Part shown: in pieces, positions 63,291 through 64,000 of the stretch
Layout of the letters: each line of letters opens with the position of its first letter
Numbering within the stretch: the stretch's first letter is position 1
NCBI GenBank assembly: GCA_013399855.1
Contig: VXAY01007484.1
Coordinates: 62,001-126,000, forward strand
Length of the DNA: 64,000 bases
Direction of reading: 5' to 3'
DNA from: Oxyruncus cristatus
Lineage: Eukaryota; Chordata; Aves; Passeriformes; Cotingidae
Made by a program: the position numbers and the translations under genes
Notes under the pieces: model-generated
Databases searched by the model: none
The model's input: the letters and a program-made list of their open reading frames with translations, nothing else
What the model was told of the DNA's origin: nothing

Positions 63291-64000
63291 GACATATTAT
63301 ACCTCTGTTTAAAACCAAGATCAGATTTGATTTTACTTGCTGCTGTTATACTGCAGAAATACCATGTTAGGACACCAGATTGAAAATTATTTTGAGTTAC
63401 TGGCTCAAGATGAGTACTTCTTTGTGTTACAATGCAACTGTCTCATTTTATGGGCAAGTCTTTATTTGATGAACACCAACAAAAGAAAATTTAAATAAAT
63501 TTTGTTAACAATTAAACATCAAAATTTCCCACATTTGCCTTTCTTTAATGATAAGAAAGAGCAGTTGGATAAAGACACTACTGAAGAAATTTATGGTAGA
63601 ATATACACAAAATCTGAGTAATCAAATAAAACAAAAACAAATTAAAACCTCAATCTTATTAATGTCCCTCATTCCTGCTAAATCCACTGCTAAAATTCAT
63701 ACATCCAACTACAGAAAAATTAAATTATTTTGTGTGGGAACAATACAAACAGATTTTGACCCATCAGATTTCATTTATGATATGTATTTATTATTTGTTT
63801 ATTTTTGTAGTTAGAGATACACTAGTAATACAATGTTTAATATTTTATTGCTATTTAGATATGGTGCATTTAAGGATGCCCTGTTACAAAATGGGATGAG
63901 ATTCAATGTGTGGAGCAATGAGGTGGTAGTATATCTTAAACTATGTTCTTAATGTAGAAGAATTCTGCAAAGTGTTTGTTTTCTTGGTGCATAAAGTTAC
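63291..64000. other. AT-rich non-coding stretch
   Basis: I see no gene or repeat. The open frame at 63548-63814 is lysine/isoleucine-rich, as random AT-rich DNA would be. Confidence 0.5.

Noticed and set aside
1..64000. CRISPR arrays, operons, bacterial-type promoters, tRNA or rRNA genes
   Set aside because: The window is bird nuclear DNA. I saw no regularly spaced identical repeats with unique spacers and no tRNA or rRNA signature; small RNA genes cannot be excluded by eye.

Overview
The window is nuclear DNA from a bird. The evidence is several 5'-truncated CR1 LINE copies with the typical avian 3' end (the 'ccaacct' block followed by attctatgattctat-type tails), TG...CA LTRs of avian endogenous retrovirus type, and an AT-rich background with many short A- or T-runs. 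No complete protein-coding gene can be supported. The longest apparent open frames either run across a run of N or lie in retroelement debris, and the rest are short chance frames. I could not assign a species.

Layout. Positions 1-735 hold an old minus-strand CR1 that probably runs off the left edge. Positions 1816-2893 are a GC-richer block that looks LTR-retrotransposon-derived; it opens with TGTCATGG and closes on a polypurine tract. From about 3 to 32 kb the sequence is AT-rich and non-coding. It holds several very old MIR-like SINE remnants (4.5, 16.0, 16.3, 22.0 and 30.4 kb), two plus-strand CR1 3' ends (12.0 and 18.75-19.15 kb), microsatellites, and one possible TATA promoter with a leader near 20.8 kb.

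The only convincing gene signal is a CpG island at about 32.2-33.37 kb, interrupted by an 816-base assembly gap (32281-33096). It is followed by a purine-rich probable 5' UTR exon ending at a consensus donor (GTAAGT at 33580), with a second possible donor at 33709. This suggests the promoter and non-coding first exon of a plus-strand gene whose first intron would cover much or all of 33.6-64 kb. The gene cannot be named from this window.

The right half is again AT-rich and mostly featureless. Its clearest structure is at 52.5-54.7 kb: a plus-strand CR1 carrying decayed reverse transcriptase sequence, split by a 738-bp solo LTR with TG...CA ends and a perfect 5-bp target duplication (AGATT). 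At 59.4-59.7 kb there is a degenerate tandem array with exact 51-bp spacing. A minus-strand CR1 lies at 60.35-60.63 kb and another LTR end begins at 62959.

I found no undescribed multi-gene system. The observations most worth checking are the CpG island and gap, the nested LTR in CR1, the 51-bp array, and the 20.8-kb TATA/leader candidate.
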